Below, in pieces: positions 4,665 to 6,351 of a DNA stretch of 6,351 nt. Under the pieces are notes generated by a model. That model was not told where the DNA came from. It searched no databases and worked only from the letters and a program-made list of their open reading frames with translations. The position numbers and the translations under genes are program-made. Every line of letters starts with the position of its first letter. Within the stretch, counting starts at the first letter, position 1. Origin of the DNA: Thermoplasmata archaeon (lineage in GTDB: Archaea; Thermoplasmatota; Thermoplasmata; Thermoplasmatales; Thermoplasmataceae); NCBI GenBank assembly GCA_021835265.1, contig JAKBQK010000556.1, positions 1 to 6,351 of the forward strand, written 5' to 3'.

Positions 4665-5897
4665 TTAAGCATCACTTTGAAGTTCTATGTCTGAGCGGAG
4701 CGAAATAGATTTGAGCAAAATAAATTCAATGACGGAAATTATCATCGCTGAAAAACCAAAAATAAAGATTGTTAACCACTCATTGTAGTGAGCCAATAGA
4801 AATCCAACCAAAGGAAATGCAATAACCATCGGTATTGTTAGAACCAGGTCTTTTATGTTTATCACTTTAGCTCTTTTATCTCTAGGGACAAGTTTCTGGT
4901 ACCATACTCTCAAAGGTATATTCAATAATTCAGAAAAAATGCCGTTGATAAGTAAAATTATGGCCATTACAACAATTATTATGCCTTCGGCGAGAAGAGA
5001 AAGACCCATTATTGACATGACTAGCCCCTCTCCAACCGAACCGACAAGTAAATAAGTTAGCAATTTCCCATTTCTCTTTCCAATTATTATGGACCCGCCA
5101 AGAAGCATTCCAACAAGTTCACAAATGTAAAATATGCTAAGAGAAACCGATCCTATAGATGTGTTTTCTACGGCTATAGTTGGTATAATGATTGCCATGC
5201 CAGATGTCAAGAAATTGAATGCAAATCCAAAAATAATCGTGTAAAAAATCATTTTTTGACTTTTTAAGAATGCGAATGTTTCTTTCGTCTCTTTCCAAAA
5301 GCGTATCTTTTCTATTTTTTCGAAACTGCTGTATTTCCTCAAGCCGATATATATGATTATCGCAGAAAGTAGAAATGAAGTTGCGTCCATAAGCAGTAAT
5401 ATACCCCAAGAAATAGAAGAAAATCCCAGTCCGGCTATTACATATCCTCCGATCATTGATGCATTTATACCCATAGACAGAAGTGCATTGCGTTTGTCAA
5501 GATCCTTGTGTACTATGTCTGGGAGTAGTGAAAAATTTGCAGGGTTGTAGAAAGTTTCGCCTATACTTGTTCCTATTACTGCAACCACAATAAAAAGCAT
5601 AAAATAAGTATAAGCAAAAAAATATGACAGGGAAACGGAAAACATTAGGAGGAACATAATAAAATCTGAAAAGAAGAGTCCCTTCACTCTATTTGTTCTA
5701 TCTATAAAATATCCACTAACTCCTGTGGATACAATCCAAACCAGAAATTCTGCAGAATAAATCAATCCAAACAGGAAAGTAGACCCTGTCACATACAGGA
5801 TCACAAGTGGTATGACTAATGTTCTTATGCCATCGCCAATGGTTGAAACGGAAGATGACAGAAACAACGAGTAGAAACCGTGGCTTTCATTATCCAT
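4665..5897 (-). CDS. MFS exporter, DHA3-like (410 aa)
   Basis: This is a drug/peptide-exporter-like permease of the major facilitator superfamily with about 12 hydrophobic helices over its full length of 410 residues, normal for the family. Loop 2-3 carries a clear motif A (GYFIDRTNR, 62-70, followed by KG). The stretch ETFYNPANFSLLPDIV (114-129), then DLDKRNALLSMGINASMIGG (132-151), is the typical TM4-TM5 region of the DHA3 (MefA-like) group. Helices 6 and 7 are separated by a charged loop near 189-215. The ATG at 5897 lies one base after the stop of the SPASM-domain gene (TAAAATG), and no separate ribosome site is visible, so translation is almost certainly coupled. That places it as the exporter for the product of the radical SAM enzyme, proton-driven as in other MFS members. 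The substrate is inferred from context only. Confidence 0.87.
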   Translation of the reverse strand: MDNESHGFYSLFLSSSVSTIGDGIRTLVIPLVILYVTGSTFLFGLIYSAEFLVWIVSTGVSGYFIDRTNRVKGLFFSDFIMFLLMFSVSLSYFFAYTYFMLFIVVAVIGTSIGETFYNPANFSLLPDIVHKDLDKRNALLSMGINASMIGGYVIAGLGFSSISWGILLLMDATSFLLSAIIIYIGLRKYSSFEKIEKIRFWKETKETFAFLKSQKMIFYTIIFGFAFNFLTSGMAIIIPTIAVENTSIGSVSLSIFYICELVGMLLGGSIIIGKRNGKLLTYLLVGSVGEGLVMSIMGLSLLAEGIIIVVMAIILLINGIFSELLNIPLRVWYQKLVPRDKRAKVINIKDLVLTIPMVIAFPLVGFLLAHYNEWLTIFIFGFSAMIISVIEFILLKSISLRSDIELQSDA

Positions 5898-5898
5898 T

Positions 5899-6351
5899 TT
5901 AGATACCAGTTTCTTTCATTATTCTTTTGGTAAGATGGCAAATAAGCGGATCTGGACTGGCCGGTTTTCCTGACAAGATTGAGGTGTACGGACATCCCAA
6001 GCTACAGATATTCAGATATGAACATTCCATGCATGAGCCTTTCGTATACCTGGTAACAAGATCCATCCAATCTGAAAAAACAGGGGATAGATACAGTGTT
6101 TTAAGAGAATCAACATCTCCTATTGGTTCAGCATAAGGCGGCTCAGAAAGTGCAATGCATGGGGATATATTTCCGTTTGGATGTATTACAATTTGCCCGT
6201 CGAATCCTCCACAGTATAATGATGTTCTTCCTTCGAAAATTGGCTTTATAAAATTGTCATAGAATTCGCCTGTCACTAACCTATGTTTTTCAATGAGCTT
6301 CTTATTTACATCCATTATTGTATCGGTCAGTTGTTTTAAATTCATGTTAGA
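5899..6351 (-). CDS. radical SAM/SPASM enzyme, C-terminal part (runs off the window)
   Basis: Only the C-terminal portion is present: the frame is open to the window edge, and the ATG at 6345 is probably internal. Numbered from that Met, Cys fall at 45, 63, 105, 108, 114, 118 and 136. This is the seven-Cys SPASM pattern: C-GG, then C after a H-P-x-G-x-I strand pair, then C-x2-C-x5-C-x3-C, and a last C. These residues ligate two auxiliary 4Fe-4S clusters. IGDVDSLKTLYLSPVFSDW (75-93) between the clusters is also typical. SPASM enzymes such as AlbA, PqqE, MftC and anSME modify peptides or proteins, by forming thioether or carbon-carbon links or by oxidising Cys/Ser. The CX3CX2C radical SAM core must lie upstream, outside the window. 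The exporter gene starts one base after the stop. I infer a ribosomal-peptide maturation operon; anSME-like protein modification is the main alternative. Confidence 0.87.
   Translation of the reverse strand, partial: SNMNLKQLTDTIMDVNKKLIEKHRLVTGEFYDNFIKPIFEGRTSLYCGGFDGQIVIHPNGNISPCIALSEPPYAEPIGDVDSLKTLYLSPVFSDWMDLVTRYTKGSCMECSYLNICSLGCPYTSILSGKPASPDPLICHLTKRIMKETGI

Overview
The window looks archaeal, probably from a low-GC euryarchaeon of the Thermoplasmata type. It is AT-rich: 60-base stretches that I counted inside the flanking genes are about 23-28% GC. Two starts sit about 25 bases downstream of TATA-like boxes with no Shine-Dalgarno sequence, which is the leaderless archaeal layout. Other starts have a strong GGAGG-type site, and TTG/GTG starts are likely. 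The lineage is inferred from these features and from gene style, not from a marker gene. The window reads as accessory DNA: two transport/modification modules at the edges point towards each other, with a patchwork of gene remnants, repeats and a toxin-antitoxin pair between them.

Left module (+ strand, about 60-2142): a tiny acidic peptide ORF behind a perfect Shine-Dalgarno sequence, then a class I SAM-dependent methyltransferase with its own TATA box and Shine-Dalgarno sequence. A major facilitator superfamily (MFS) permease starts 7 bases after it. A small-molecule or peptide methylation-plus-efflux role is plausible but unproven.

Patchwork (about 2143-4427): right after the permease lies the 3' two-thirds of a DNA methyltransferase that has lost its catalytic motif IV. 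Its stop codon lies inside a 32-base-period tandem repeat of TATCC/GGATA dyads. A second copy of that repeat lies about 1.5 kb away in the same orientation. The left copy overlaps a leaderless promoter followed by what looks like the first 14 codons of a winged-helix regulator. After that the DNA becomes GC-rich (about 44-58% in counted stretches, 2960-3705) and holds an unrecognised 192-codon minus-strand ORF and degraded-looking sequence. The GC-rich block ends at the stop codon of a RelE-type toxin, which overlaps its AbrB-type antitoxin gene (minus strand, leaderless promoter).

Right module (- strand, 6351-4428): the C-terminal SPASM domain of a radical SAM peptide-modifying enzyme, running off the window. 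A DHA3-like MFS exporter starts one base after it, and then comes a 60-codon small ORF. This is the architecture of a ribosomal-peptide (RiPP) maturation-and-export operon. The precursor is either outside the window or the small downstream ORF. The most interesting leads are this operon, the repeat/operator pair around the toxin-antitoxin island, and the compositionally foreign orphan ORF.
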